Below are positions 9,095-17,391 of a stretch of DNA of 64,000 bases, piece by piece. Made by a program: the position numbers and the translations under genes. Below the pieces are notes generated by a model that worked only from the letters and a program-made list of their open reading frames with translations, was not told the origin of the DNA and searched no databases. The DNA lies in the NCBI GenBank assembly GCA_045638645.1, contig JAZUBU010000001.1:1-64000 (forward strand). The letters are read 5' to 3'. Numbering within the stretch: position 1 is the stretch's first letter; each line of letters starts with the position of its first letter. Source of the stretch: JAGCJX01 sp045638645. Its GTDB lineage: Bacteria; Bacteroidota; Bacteroidia; Bacteroidales; UBA932.

Positions 9095-10420
9095 ATGAAC
9101 ATTCAAGAACTCAAAAATGACGGTTTGGTAGCCCAAGTCGCATTGCAATTTGGCAAAGAAGATTACGCCGATAGAAAGAAGAAAGCATTGAATAAATTCA
9201 GAAGAGACGCTGACATCCGCGGTTTCCGCAAAGGTCAGGCTCCCCTCTCCCTGATTGAAAAGATGCACGGTCAAGCAGCGTTGTCGGATGCCATCAACGA
9301 ACTGATCTCTGAAGGTTTGAACAAATACATCCAAGACAACAACCTGACAGTGATTGGAGAACCCCTTCCGAACGAAGAAAAGGAAGCACAAAACGACTGG
9401 ATCAACGGTGAAAACTTTGAATTCGTGTTTGACATCGCGTTGGCTCCCAACTTCGAATTGAACTTGAGTGCAGAGGACAAGATCCCTTACTACGAAGTAT
9501 CTGCTACTGCAGCTGCCCTCAAAGAATACAAGAGCAACGTGCTGAAACAATACGGCAAACTGGACAACTGCGACGATGTGAAACAAGACGGTTTCATCGT
9601 GGCTGACTTCGTACAAGGCGAAACCCGTATTGAAAACACCTACATCTCCTTGCAAACCTTGACCGAAGAAGTGGCCAAAGACCTGTTCCTCGGCAAGAAA
9701 GTGGGCGACACCCTGTCTGTGAACGTGAACGAAGTGTTCACCAACGAAACCGACCGTGCTGCCATGTTGAAAATGAAGAAGGAAGAATTGGCTGCTTTGG
9801 ATCCGATGTTCACCATCGAAATCAAGGAAACCAAATGCTTCGTTCCGGCAGAAGCGAACCAAGAATTGTTCGACCAAATGTTCGGTGCAGGCAACGTGGC
9901 TGACGAAGCGGCTTTCGATGCAAAATTGAAGGAACGTCTCGAAGAAGAAAACAAACAGGAAAGCGACTACCGCTTCATGTTGGATGCCCGTCAATACCTG
10001 TTGGACAAAACCAACATCCAATTGCCGGAAGATTTCATGAAACGCTGGTTGTACATGGCCAACGAAGGCAAATTCACCATGGAAGAAATTGAAAAGGATT
10101 TCCCGCTCTTCCTGAAAGACTTCCGTTGGCAAAGCATCGCCCAACGCATCATGAAGGAACAAAACCTGGAAGTGACCCGCGAAGCGTTGGTGGAACAAGC
10201 TTGCCGTTTGGCTGCTTACCAATTCGCAATGTACGGTTTGAACAACGTTCCGGAAGAACACTTGACCAAATATGCTGAAAGCTTGTTGGCCAACGAAAAA
10301 GAAGGTCGTCGTATCTACGAAAAAGTAGAAGAAAACCTGGTTTTGGACTATGTACGCGCAACCGTAACGATCGAAAAGAAGAAAGCTACGATCGACAAAT
10401 TGCGCAAAATGAATGAATAA
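9095..10420 (+). CDS. tig: Trigger factor (ribosome-associated chaperone)
   Basis: The 441-residue product is close to the usual family length of about 430-450. Residues about 1-110 are the ribosome-binding domain, with the signature GFRKGQAP (residues about 43-50) that docks on L23 at the exit tunnel. A peptidyl-prolyl isomerase (FKBP-like) domain occupies about 150-240, though it is diverged as in other Bacteroidota, and the remainder is the helical chaperone arm. It binds nascent chains in the cytoplasm. It is first in an operon with clpP (17 bp gap) and clpX, the common arrangement that links folding to degradation. Confidence 0.95.
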   Translation: MNIQELKNDGLVAQVALQFGKEDYADRKKKALNKFRRDADIRGFRKGQAPLSLIEKMHGQAALSDAINELISEGLNKYIQDNNLTVIGEPLPNEEKEAQNDWINGENFEFVFDIALAPNFELNLSAEDKIPYYEVSATAAALKEYKSNVLKQYGKLDNCDDVKQDGFIVADFVQGETRIENTYISLQTLTEEVAKDLFLGKKVGDTLSVNVNEVFTNETDRAAMLKMKKEELAALDPMFTIEIKETKCFVPAEANQELFDQMFGAGNVADEAAFDAKLKERLEEENKQESDYRFMLDARQYLLDKTNIQLPEDFMKRWLYMANEGKFTMEEIEKDFPLFLKDFRWQSIAQRIMKEQNLEVTREALVEQACRLAAYQFAMYGLNNVPEEHLTKYAESLLANEKEGRRIYEKVEENLVLDYVRATVTIEKKKATIDKLRKMNE

Positions 10421-10437
10421 CAACTATCAAGGATCGT

Positions 10438-11124
10438 ATGGCAACGGATTTTGAAAAATTTGCAAGAGGTTGTTCGGGGGTAAGCTCCTTGGCATTGCAC
10501 CAATACGCTCGCGTGACGGCCGGGTACATCAACCCGTCCATCATTGAAGAGCGTCAGTTGAACATTGCTACCATGGATGTGTTCTCCCGCCTGATGATGG
10601 ACCGCATCATCTTCCTGGGAGTCCCGATTGACAATGACGTCGCAAACATTGTTCAAGCCCAGTTGCTCTTCCTGGAATCTACGGATTCCGAATCCGATAT
10701 TCAGATTTACATCAATTCCCCGGGCGGCGTGGTGTACGCCGGCCTGGGAATTTATGATACGATGCAGTTGGTGACCCCCGATGTGGCAACCATCTGTACC
10801 GGTATGGCTGCGTCCATGGCAGCTGTACTGTTGACAGCGGGTGCTACCGGCAAACGTTCGGCCTTGCCCCATGCCCGTGTGATGATCCATCAGCCAATGG
10901 GCGGTGTAGAAGGACAGGCATCGGATATCGAGATCACAGCCCGTGAAATCAAAAAATTGAAACACGACCTGTACACCATCATCTCCAACCACTCCGGTCA
11001 GACCCTCAAGCAGATTGAGAAGGATGCGGACCGGGACTATTGGATGACGGCCGAAGAAGCTGTGAAGTATGGAATGATTGATGAAATTTTGACCAAGGCA
11101 AACAAAGTAAATGGCAAAAGATAA
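10438..11124 (+). CDS. clpP: ATP-dependent Clp protease proteolytic subunit
   Basis: The product has 228 residues. The serine protease triad is visible: Ser126 in TGMAASMAA, His151 in MIHQPMGG and Asp at about 200 in DADRDYWM. The ASDIEI and EAVKYGMID motifs fit ClpP. It has about 30 more N-terminal residues than E. coli ClpP, probably a propeptide removed on maturation. It forms the double heptameric peptidase chamber capped by ClpX, whose gene overlaps its 3' end by 14 bp in another frame, suggesting coupled translation. Confidence 0.97.
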   Translation: MATDFEKFARGCSGVSSLALHQYARVTAGYINPSIIEERQLNIATMDVFSRLMMDRIIFLGVPIDNDVANIVQAQLLFLESTDSESDIQIYINSPGGVVYAGLGIYDTMQLVTPDVATICTGMAASMAAVLLTAGATGKRSALPHARVMIHQPMGGVEGQASDIEITAREIKKLKHDLYTIISNHSGQTLKQIEKDADRDYWMTAEEAVKYGMIDEILTKANKVNGKR

Positions 11125-12373
11125 CAAAAACCGTTGTTCGTTTTGCGGAAGAACTGAAGATCAAGTGGAGATGTTCCTCGGAACAAACTCCGCTTTTCTT
11201 TGTGTGGAGTGCGCAATGACCATCTCCGACCATGTGCGGGAATATTTTGGTGAAGACCTGCCCAAACCCGGCAAGAAAAAATCCAAGAAAGCGGAGAACC
11301 GCGAAACTCTTCTGATGAGTCCTCGTGAGATCAAGACCTTCCTGGATGATTACGTGATCGGTCAGGACGATGCCAAGAAATTTTTGTCAGTAGCGGTGTA
11401 CAACCACTACAAACGGATTCAGGCGGCCCGTGAGGGCTCCAAGGCGACGGGCAACAGCGAGGTGGAACTGGAAAAATCCAACATCCTGCTGGTCGGTGCG
11501 ACCGGTACGGGCAAGACCTTGCTGGCCAAGAGCATTGCCAAGATGCTGAATGTGCCCTTTGCCATTGTCGATGCCACGGTTCTGACCGAGGCCGGTTATG
11601 TCGGCGAGGACGTGGAAAGCATTTTGACCCGCCTGCTGCAGGAGGCCGATTACGACGTAGAACGTGCCGAACGCGGTATTGTTTTCATCGATGAGATTGA
11701 CAAGATTGCCCGCAAGAGCGACAACCCTTCGATTACCCGGGATGTCTCTGGAGAAGGTGTGCAACAGGCGATGTTGAAACTGCTGGAAGGCAGTGTGGTG
11801 AATGTGCCGCCGAAAGGGGGACGCAAGCACCCGGAACAAGCGATGGTGGCCGTGAACACCCAAAACATCCTGTTCATCTGTGGCGGTGCTTTTGAAGGCA
11901 TTGAGCGCAAGATCGCCCAACGCTTGAATACCCGGGTAGTGGGTTACGGTGCCCAACAAAAGAACGAGCGCATTGACAAGGAAAATTTGCTGCAATACAT
12001 TGCTCCCCAAGACTTGCGTTCGTACGGTCTGATTCCGGAAATCATCGGTCGTATGCCGGTGTTGACCTATCTGAATCCCTTGGACCGCGAAGCCTTGTTG
12101 CGGATCCTGACCGAGCCGAAGAATGCGTTGATGAAGCAATACGAACGGATCTTTGCCTTGGACGGTGTCCAATTGACGGTCGAACAACCGGTCTTGGAAT
12201 TCATCGTCGATACGGCCTTGAAGTACAACCTAGGAGCCCGTGGTCTACGTTCTATCTGCGAGGCCATCATGTTGGATCCGATGTACGATCTGCCGGGCAG
12301 CGATGCCAAGGAATTCGTTGTAACCTTGGAATTTGCACAAGAAAAGGTCACCCGCTTCACCGGTACCTTGTGA
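11111..12373 (+). CDS. clpX: Clp protease ATP-binding subunit ClpX
   Basis: The 420-residue AAA+ unfoldase has an N-terminal zinc-binding domain with Cys9, Cys12, Cys31 and Cys34, Walker A GATGTGKT (129-136), the GYVG pore loop, Walker B IVFIDEID and sensor-2 GARGLRS. It delivers tagged proteins to ClpP in the cytoplasm. The start codon lies inside the end of clpP. A strong terminator follows at 12455, so this is the last gene of the tig operon. Confidence 0.97.
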   Translation: MAKDNKNRCSFCGRTEDQVEMFLGTNSAFLCVECAMTISDHVREYFGEDLPKPGKKKSKKAENRETLLMSPREIKTFLDDYVIGQDDAKKFLSVAVYNHYKRIQAAREGSKATGNSEVELEKSNILLVGATGTGKTLLAKSIAKMLNVPFAIVDATVLTEAGYVGEDVESILTRLLQEADYDVERAERGIVFIDEIDKIARKSDNPSITRDVSGEGVQQAMLKLLEGSVVNVPPKGGRKHPEQAMVAVNTQNILFICGGAFEGIERKIAQRLNTRVVGYGAQQKNERIDKENLLQYIAPQDLRSYGLIPEIIGRMPVLTYLNPLDREALLRILTEPKNALMKQYERIFALDGVQLTVEQPVLEFIVDTALKYNLGARGLRSICEAIMLDPMYDLPGSDAKEFVVTLEFAQEKVTRFTGTL

Positions 12374-12454
12374 TGATTAACTACTTAATCATTAAAGAAG
12401 TAGGATGACTAATCAGTCATCAGACTCTAACATGAAGTCGAAAGATCCGACATG

Positions 12455-12491
12455 AACCCCGAAAGTTAGACAAAAAACTTTCGGGGTTTTG
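12455..12491 (+). terminator. Terminator of the tig-clpP-clpX operon
   Basis: AACCCCGAAAGTT (12455-12467) pairs perfectly with AACTTTCGGGGTT (12476-12488), loop of 8, followed by TTGTTA. The 13-bp stem is strong; the T tract is short. Confidence 0.85.
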
Positions 12492-12555
12492 TTATGTTTA
12501 CAGTCTCAACGAATATGCGTTTAATTGTTTCTATCATATTAAGATTCAGGTGTTT

Positions 12556-13137
12556 TTACTCTTTCATATTGCTATACTCTACTCTCACAGGACCGAATTG
12601 ACCATTTCGGACCCTCAGGGGAGAATCGTCGGAATCCAAGCAATCCATTTCAAATACTCCTGATACATAGTAATGATTACCTTGTGAAAAACCGGTAAAT
12701 TCCACCCATCCAGATATTGCATAATGATAAATCCAATTGGAAGTATCTGTAAAATTATCCAATAAGCTGCTAGGCCCTAAATATTCACCAGTTGTCCTAT
12801 CTTCTCCTTTTGATATAACAATGGGATACCTCTTTCCTATCTCCAATGGCTCTCGACTTTCCACATTAAGGTATAATGTGTACGATTTTAACTTGGAATT
12901 GATACGACGGCGAATGTCAAATGCGAATCCCCAATCGTGCTCTATCAAATGGTGAATATTACCACCAACATTCAAAATCACTTCAGGAGAGCTCTCATAT
13001 ATGACGTCATCGATAATACACGAGACGGGATTTTCCACCGTATGATGAACGAGATTGTTTTTCTCACACTCTGACATAGACGTCAAAAGTATGCAACAGG
13101 ATATAAATAGTGGGATAATCCTAAGTTTCATATTCAC
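12556..13137 (-). CDS. Exported protein of unknown function
   Basis: The 193-residue product begins with a hydrophobic signal sequence (LRIIPLFISCCILLTSMSEC) that could be a lipoprotein signal, though its lipobox is poor. An ATG two codons downstream (13131) is an equally good start. The mature region looks beta-rich, with 'YTLYLNVESREPLEIGKRYPI' and 'AISGWVEFTGF', reminiscent of small DUF5025-like Bacteroidales proteins, but I do not recognise it firmly. The gene lies 4 bp after the next gene upstream and is noticeably more AT-rich than the flanking core genes, which may mean recent acquisition. Confidence 0.7.
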   Translation of the reverse strand: MNMKLRIIPLFISCCILLTSMSECEKNNLVHHTVENPVSCIIDDVIYESSPEVILNVGGNIHHLIEHDWGFAFDIRRRINSKLKSYTLYLNVESREPLEIGKRYPIVISKGEDRTTGEYLGPSSLLDNFTDTSNWIYHYAISGWVEFTGFSQGNHYYVSGVFEMDCLDSDDSPLRVRNGQFGPVRVEYSNMKE

Positions 13138-13141
13138 CTCC

Positions 13142-13480
13142 TTATTTTTCCATCAAGTGTTCATTCAATCTGTCGATATAATCAAGATATTTGTCATATA
13201 CATCCTCACTGACACCAAGAAATAGAGCGTCTTCCCTTTTTATAGCAAGAACAAATAGGCTGTCCTTTTTGATCACTCGCCCCATCATAAGATTGTCAAC
13301 ATCAGATTGAAGCTTGCTCATAATGGTCAAGCTGTCTTCTTGAGGAGTTGAGGGTGATTTCGTTATCAATGAGCGAAGGCCTCCCGTTTTTTCCTGCTCA
13401 TCCAAATATTGTGGATCCATCGAATGATCCACACAAGAATAACTGAGAATCAATAGTACTAGATAAAAAAATCGTTTCAT
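13142..13480 (-). CDS. Small lipoprotein of unknown function
   Basis: The 112-residue product has a lipoprotein signal peptide (MKRFFYLVLLILSYSC; lipobox SYSC). The mature part is acidic/basic mixed and mostly helical in appearance ('DSLTIMSKLQSDVDNLM', 'DVYDKYLDYIDRLNEHLM'). It is the first gene of a two-gene unit with the exported protein at 12556-13137. No family is recognised. The AT-rich composition matches its partner rather than the neighbouring clpX and pyrF. Confidence 0.7.
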   Translation of the reverse strand: MKRFFYLVLLILSYSCVDHSMDPQYLDEQEKTGGLRSLITKSPSTPQEDSLTIMSKLQSDVDNLMMGRVIKKDSLFVLAIKREDALFLGVSEDVYDKYLDYIDRLNEHLMEK

Positions 13481-13617
13481 TTGCAGCGTGTAGATTTCTA
13501 AAAAAAAACTTATTTTCAGCTAAAATACAAAATATTATTCAACCATAAAATCTTCCTGGATATCACACCAAAATTCAAACAGTAAAACAATAGAAGGTAG
13601 ACTAATATCCATCTGTA

Positions 13618-13655
13618 CAAAAAAAGAACGAAAGAGATGTTACTCCTTCGTTCTT
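13618..13655 (-). terminator. Terminator of the rsfS-ftsH-cdsA-psd-pyrF operon
   Basis: AAGAACGAA (13624-13632) pairs with TTCGTTCTT (13647-13655). On the minus strand the stem is followed by a run of T (the A run at 13618-13625), just past the pyrF stop. Confidence 0.85.
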
Positions 13656-13690
13656 ATTCTTGTTAGTTTGTTCTCAAGGGATTGTAGTGG

Positions 13691-14494
13691 CTACAAGTAC
13701 GCAGCCATCTTTTCTGCCAGGATGCGGGCTTCGCGGCCGGCCGCTTCGGCGAAGTCTTCTCCTTTGGATGCGAAGATGATGCCGCGGGAGGAGTTTACGA
13801 GCAAACCACAGTCTTTGTTCAAACCGTATTTGGCCACTTCTTCTACGGTACCACCTTGTGCACCGACACCCGGTACCAAGAAGAATGATTCCGGTGCCAG
13901 CTGGCGGATGTCAGCCAGTTTTTCAGGACGGGTTGCACCGACAACAAACATGATGCGTTCGCTGCCTTCGTAGCTGAGGCATTGGCGGATCACTTGTTCG
14001 TAGAGTTGGCCGCCGTTGGCGAGGGCTTGGGTTTCCAATTCTTCAGCAGAAGGGTTGGAGGTCAAGGCCAATACGATGGCATATTTGTTTTCGTATGCTA
14101 GGAACGGGGCGATGGAGTCTTTGCCCATGTATGGAGCCAAGGTAACTGCGTCGCAGTCCATTCTTTCAAAGAAGGCTTTGGCGTAGCGTTGGGCGGTATT
14201 TCCGATGTCGCCGCGTTTGGCATCCGCGATGACGAAGCATTCGGGATAGTTCTTTTTGATGTAGGCTACGGTGGCTTCCAATTGTTCCCAACCAGCAGCA
14301 CCTTCGGCTTCGTAGAAGGCGGTGTTGGGTTTGTAGGCTACGGTATAAGGAGCCGTTGCAACAATGATGGCCTTGTTGAATTGGAAGATGGCATCTTTCT
14401 CACCTGCCAAATGAGCGGGGAGCAACTTGGGATCACTGTCCAAGCCGACGCACAAAAAACTTTTCTTTTTACGGATGGTTTCAATCAGTTGCAT
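13691..14494 (-). CDS. pyrF: Orotidine 5'-phosphate decarboxylase
   Basis: The 267-residue product catalyses the last step of UMP synthesis (OMP to UMP plus CO2). It has the type 2 PyrF signature DAKRGDIGNTA, in which Lys and Asp form the catalytic array, and 'VGLDSDP' at the N-terminus. The 'VPGVGAQGG' phosphate-binding loop is intact. It is the last gene of the leftward operon, 11 bp after the M20 dipeptidase gene. Confidence 0.96.
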   Translation of the reverse strand: MQLIETIRKKKSFLCVGLDSDPKLLPAHLAGEKDAIFQFNKAIIVATAPYTVAYKPNTAFYEAEGAAGWEQLEATVAYIKKNYPECFVIADAKRGDIGNTAQRYAKAFFERMDCDAVTLAPYMGKDSIAPFLAYENKYAIVLALTSNPSAEELETQALANGGQLYEQVIRQCLSYEGSERIMFVVGATRPEKLADIRQLAPESFFLVPGVGAQGGTVEEVAKYGLNKDCGLLVNSSRGIIFASKGEDFAEAAGREARILAEKMAAYL

Positions 14495-14505
14495 AGTCGT
14501 AAGCC

Positions 14506-15852
14506 TTAAAAATAACGGTAGAACAAAGCGATGGATTCCATTCCCTTGTAGAATTGGGAAAGCAGGTAACTTTCGTTCGGAGAGTGGATGGTGTCACGTT
14601 CCAAACCGAAGCCCATCAACAACGGATCCACGTTGAGGATTTGTTGCAAGTCAGCCAAAATCGGAATGCTACCACCACCGCGGCTCGGAACGGGCTCAAT
14701 GCCATATACTTCGCCGATGGCGCGGGAGGCTGCTTGGTAAGCCGGTGAGGAAATCGGAATCAGGAAGCCGTTGCCACCGTGGTGCGGGGTTACTTTCACG
14801 CGAACGCCTTTGGGGGCAATGGACAAGAAATGTTCTTCAAACAGGCGAGCAATGGTTTCACAGTTTTGGTTGGGTACCAAACGCATGGAAATCTTTGCAT
14901 GCGCTTTGGAAGGGAGTACGGTTTTCGCACCTTCGCCGGTGAAACCGCCCCAAATACCGTTTACGTCCAGGCACGGACGGATGCCGGTACGTTCTTGGGT
15001 GGTGTAGCCGGCTTCGCCATTTACATCGTCAATGTCCAGGAACTCTTTGTATTCTTCCATATCGAAGGGAGCGCGGCCGAGTTGTTCGCGGTCCGCTTGG
15101 CTGAGTTCTACAACGTCGTCGTAGAAGCCTTTGACGGTGATGCGACCATTTTCGTCAATGAGTTGGTCGATCATTGAACACAAGGCGTTGATCGGGTTGA
15201 CCACGGCACCGCCGTAGTGGCCGGAGTGCAGGTCTTTGTTGGGACCGGTGACTTCCACTTCCACATACGCCAAACCGCGCATACCGCAGTTGATGGACGG
15301 GGTGTTTTCTCCGATCATTGTGGTATCTGATACGAGCATGATGTCGCAGGCCAACAAGTCTTTGTGGTCTTTGGCCCATTGTGCCAAGCTCGGAGAACCG
15401 ATTTCTTCTTCACCTTCGAGGATGAATTTGATGTTGTGACGCATCAGACCTTTGCGGACGAGGTATTCAAACGCCTTGATGTGCATAAAGGCTTGTCCTT
15501 TGTCGTCGTTGGCGCCACGGGCGTAGATGGCTCCGTTGCGAATTTCGGGTTCGAAGGGGGCAGAGTGCCACAGTTCGATGGGATCCACGGGTTGTACATC
15601 GTAGTGACCGTAAATCAGGATGGTCTTCCACGAAGGATCCACGATTTTTTCACCGTAAACAACCGGGTGGCCAGTGGTTTCGTACACCTCGGCACGTTCT
15701 GCGCCAGCTTCGAGCAAGAGGCTTTTGAGCTTTTCTGCGCAGCGATACATATCAGGTTTGTGTTCAGACGAAGAACTGATGGAGGGAATCCGCAGTACTT
15801 CGAAGAGTTCGTTCAAGAATCTTTCTTGGTTTTCAGCAATGTATTGTTTCAT
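14506..15852 (-). CDS. M20 family dipeptidase
   Basis: The 448-residue metallopeptidase has the M20 metal-binding motifs 'LIYGHYDVQPVD' (first His and the activating Asp), 'ARGANDDKG' (bridging Asp), 'EGEEEIGS' (catalytic Glu pair) and 'DLHSGHYGG' in the dimerisation domain at about 180-300. Family members cleave dipeptides and related amides; they include carnosinase-like and succinyl-diaminopimelate desuccinylase-like enzymes, and the exact substrate is unknown. There is no signal peptide, so it is cytoplasmic. It sits between psd and pyrF in the operon. Confidence 0.9.
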   Translation of the reverse strand: MKQYIAENQERFLNELFEVLRIPSISSSSEHKPDMYRCAEKLKSLLLEAGAERAEVYETTGHPVVYGEKIVDPSWKTILIYGHYDVQPVDPIELWHSAPFEPEIRNGAIYARGANDDKGQAFMHIKAFEYLVRKGLMRHNIKFILEGEEEIGSPSLAQWAKDHKDLLACDIMLVSDTTMIGENTPSINCGMRGLAYVEVEVTGPNKDLHSGHYGGAVVNPINALCSMIDQLIDENGRITVKGFYDDVVELSQADREQLGRAPFDMEEYKEFLDIDDVNGEAGYTTQERTGIRPCLDVNGIWGGFTGEGAKTVLPSKAHAKISMRLVPNQNCETIARLFEEHFLSIAPKGVRVKVTPHHGGNGFLIPISSPAYQAASRAIGEVYGIEPVPSRGGGSIPILADLQQILNVDPLLMGFGLERDTIHSPNESYLLSQFYKGMESIALFYRYF

Positions 15853-15872
15853 AACGAATAAGTAGTATCGGA

Positions 15873-16541
15873 TTAATTTTCAGGAAGTTCTGCAATCAGG
15901 GTCTCGCCGCCCCGTACTTTGTCTCCGGTTTTGACAAGGATTTTGGCATCCAAAGGCAAGAAGAGGTCTGCGCGGGAGCCGAACTTGATGAAACCGGCTT
16001 GTTCGCGGGCCGGATCCACGGATTTTTCAAATTCTGCGTAGCAAACAATGCGGCGGGCCACAAAGCCGGCAATCTGGCGCATCAGGATGCGTTGTCCGTG
16101 TTCGTTGCGCAGGACGATGGTGGTCCGTTCGTTCTTTTCGGACGATTTCGGATGCCAGGCGACCAGGTATTCGCCCGCATGGTAGCGGAAGAATTCCACG
16201 ACGCCCCGGATCGGATACCAGTTAACATGGACATTCAGGGGAGACATGAAGATGGATACCTGCATCATTTCCTGTTTGAAGTATTCCTTCTCCATCACTT
16301 TTTTCACAATGACGATTTTTCCATCCGCGGGTGCACACACCTTTCGGTCGGTGCCGATGGGATGGCGGACGGGATCCCGAAAGAAGATGGTGTTGAAGGC
16401 AGCAAAAGCAAAAGAAAGTGCGAACCAGGCCCACGCTCCGAACGAACCGGTGCCATAGATCAGGAGCAGGCCCACGGTGATAGCGATACAGATGAAAAAC
16501 GATCCGTATATGATGGTACGGCCTTCCTTGTGTAATTTCAT
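15873..16541 (-). CDS. psd: Phosphatidylserine decarboxylase proenzyme (short type)
   Basis: The 222-residue product has N-terminal transmembrane helices (about 10-50) followed by the PSD core. The self-cleavage site is the GS in 'KFGSRADLFLP' near the C-terminus, where the serine becomes the pyruvoyl cofactor. It makes phosphatidylethanolamine from phosphatidylserine at the inner membrane. The short length matches the archaeal-type PSD common in Bacteroidota. It lies directly after cdsA, so two phospholipid-synthesis enzymes are adjacent. Confidence 0.94.
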   Translation of the reverse strand: MKLHKEGRTIIYGSFFICIAITVGLLLIYGTGSFGAWAWFALSFAFAAFNTIFFRDPVRHPIGTDRKVCAPADGKIVIVKKVMEKEYFKQEMMQVSIFMSPLNVHVNWYPIRGVVEFFRYHAGEYLVAWHPKSSEKNERTTIVLRNEHGQRILMRQIAGFVARRIVCYAEFEKSVDPAREQAGFIKFGSRADLFLPLDAKILVKTGDKVRGGETLIAELPEN

Positions 16542-16553
16542 AGGTTATAGGTT

Positions 16554-17387
16554 TTATAGGAGTCCGAACCAGGCAAGGTAGGTGGCCGCAACGGGAATGG
16601 CCAACAAAGCACCGTCAAAGCGGTCCAGCATTCCCCCGTGGCCGGGCATGATCTTACCTGAGTCCTTGACCCCAAAATTACGTTTTATTTGTGACTCCAC
16701 CAAATCACCCCAGGTGCCGAACGAGGCAACCAGGGCTCCCAGCACCAGGCTGTGAACCGGTCCGAACGGGAAAATGGCCAATTTGTGCAGGGCAAAGCCG
16801 GCAAAAACAGCGGTTGCCAACCCGCCGATGAATCCTTCCCAGGATTTCTTCGGGGAGATCGACGGGAAGAGACGGTGTCCGTTTTTTTGGCCGAACAAGC
16901 TGCCAAAGATGTAGGCACCGGCATCAGAGCACCACAGGAGAATCAGGATGCCCAGGACCCTGGCACCGTGGTAGCCGTCAGCGTCCTGGCTCCAGAAGAG
17001 GTGGAACAGGCTGAAGGGCAGGGCCATGTACAGGATGGGAAGCAGCAGGTACGGGTATTGTTTGAAGGCCTCTTGATCTTTGTTGTAGAGTTGTAGGATG
17101 AAGAATCCTACGGGAAAGAGCGTAAACAGCAACAGCTGTCCCGGGGCAGGGGGACAGCCGTAGCGTGTGAAGAAGGCAACGCCAAACAGGGTGAGCGATG
17201 CCGCTGCTATGAGGAGTTTTTCTTTTCGGAATCGGGCGCCCACGGTCATGTTCCAATACTCATATTCCATCACCACCAGGATGAAGCCGAAGACGGCAGC
17301 AAAGGCAATCGGGTGCCACAAGGTTGCCAGCAACATCAGCAGGACAAATACCACGCTGCTGGCCGTTCGGACCAAAAAGTTCTTCAT
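16554..17387 (-). CDS. cdsA: Phosphatidate cytidylyltransferase
   Basis: The 277-residue inner-membrane protein has several predicted transmembrane helices. The CdsA signature is present near the C-terminus: 'SQIKRNFGVKDSGK' followed by 'PGHGGMLDRFDG', which carries the metal-binding aspartates. It makes CDP-diacylglycerol, the precursor for the phosphatidylserine later used by the adjacent psd product. It follows ftsH by 4 bp. Confidence 0.95.
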   Translation of the reverse strand: MKNFLVRTASSVVFVLLMLLATLWHPIAFAAVFGFILVVMEYEYWNMTVGARFRKEKLLIAAASLTLFGVAFFTRYGCPPAPGQLLLFTLFPVGFFILQLYNKDQEAFKQYPYLLLPILYMALPFSLFHLFWSQDADGYHGARVLGILILLWCSDAGAYIFGSLFGQKNGHRLFPSISPKKSWEGFIGGLATAVFAGFALHKLAIFPFGPVHSLVLGALVASFGTWGDLVESQIKRNFGVKDSGKIMPGHGGMLDRFDGALLAIPVAATYLAWFGLL

Positions 17388-17391
17388 AGGC

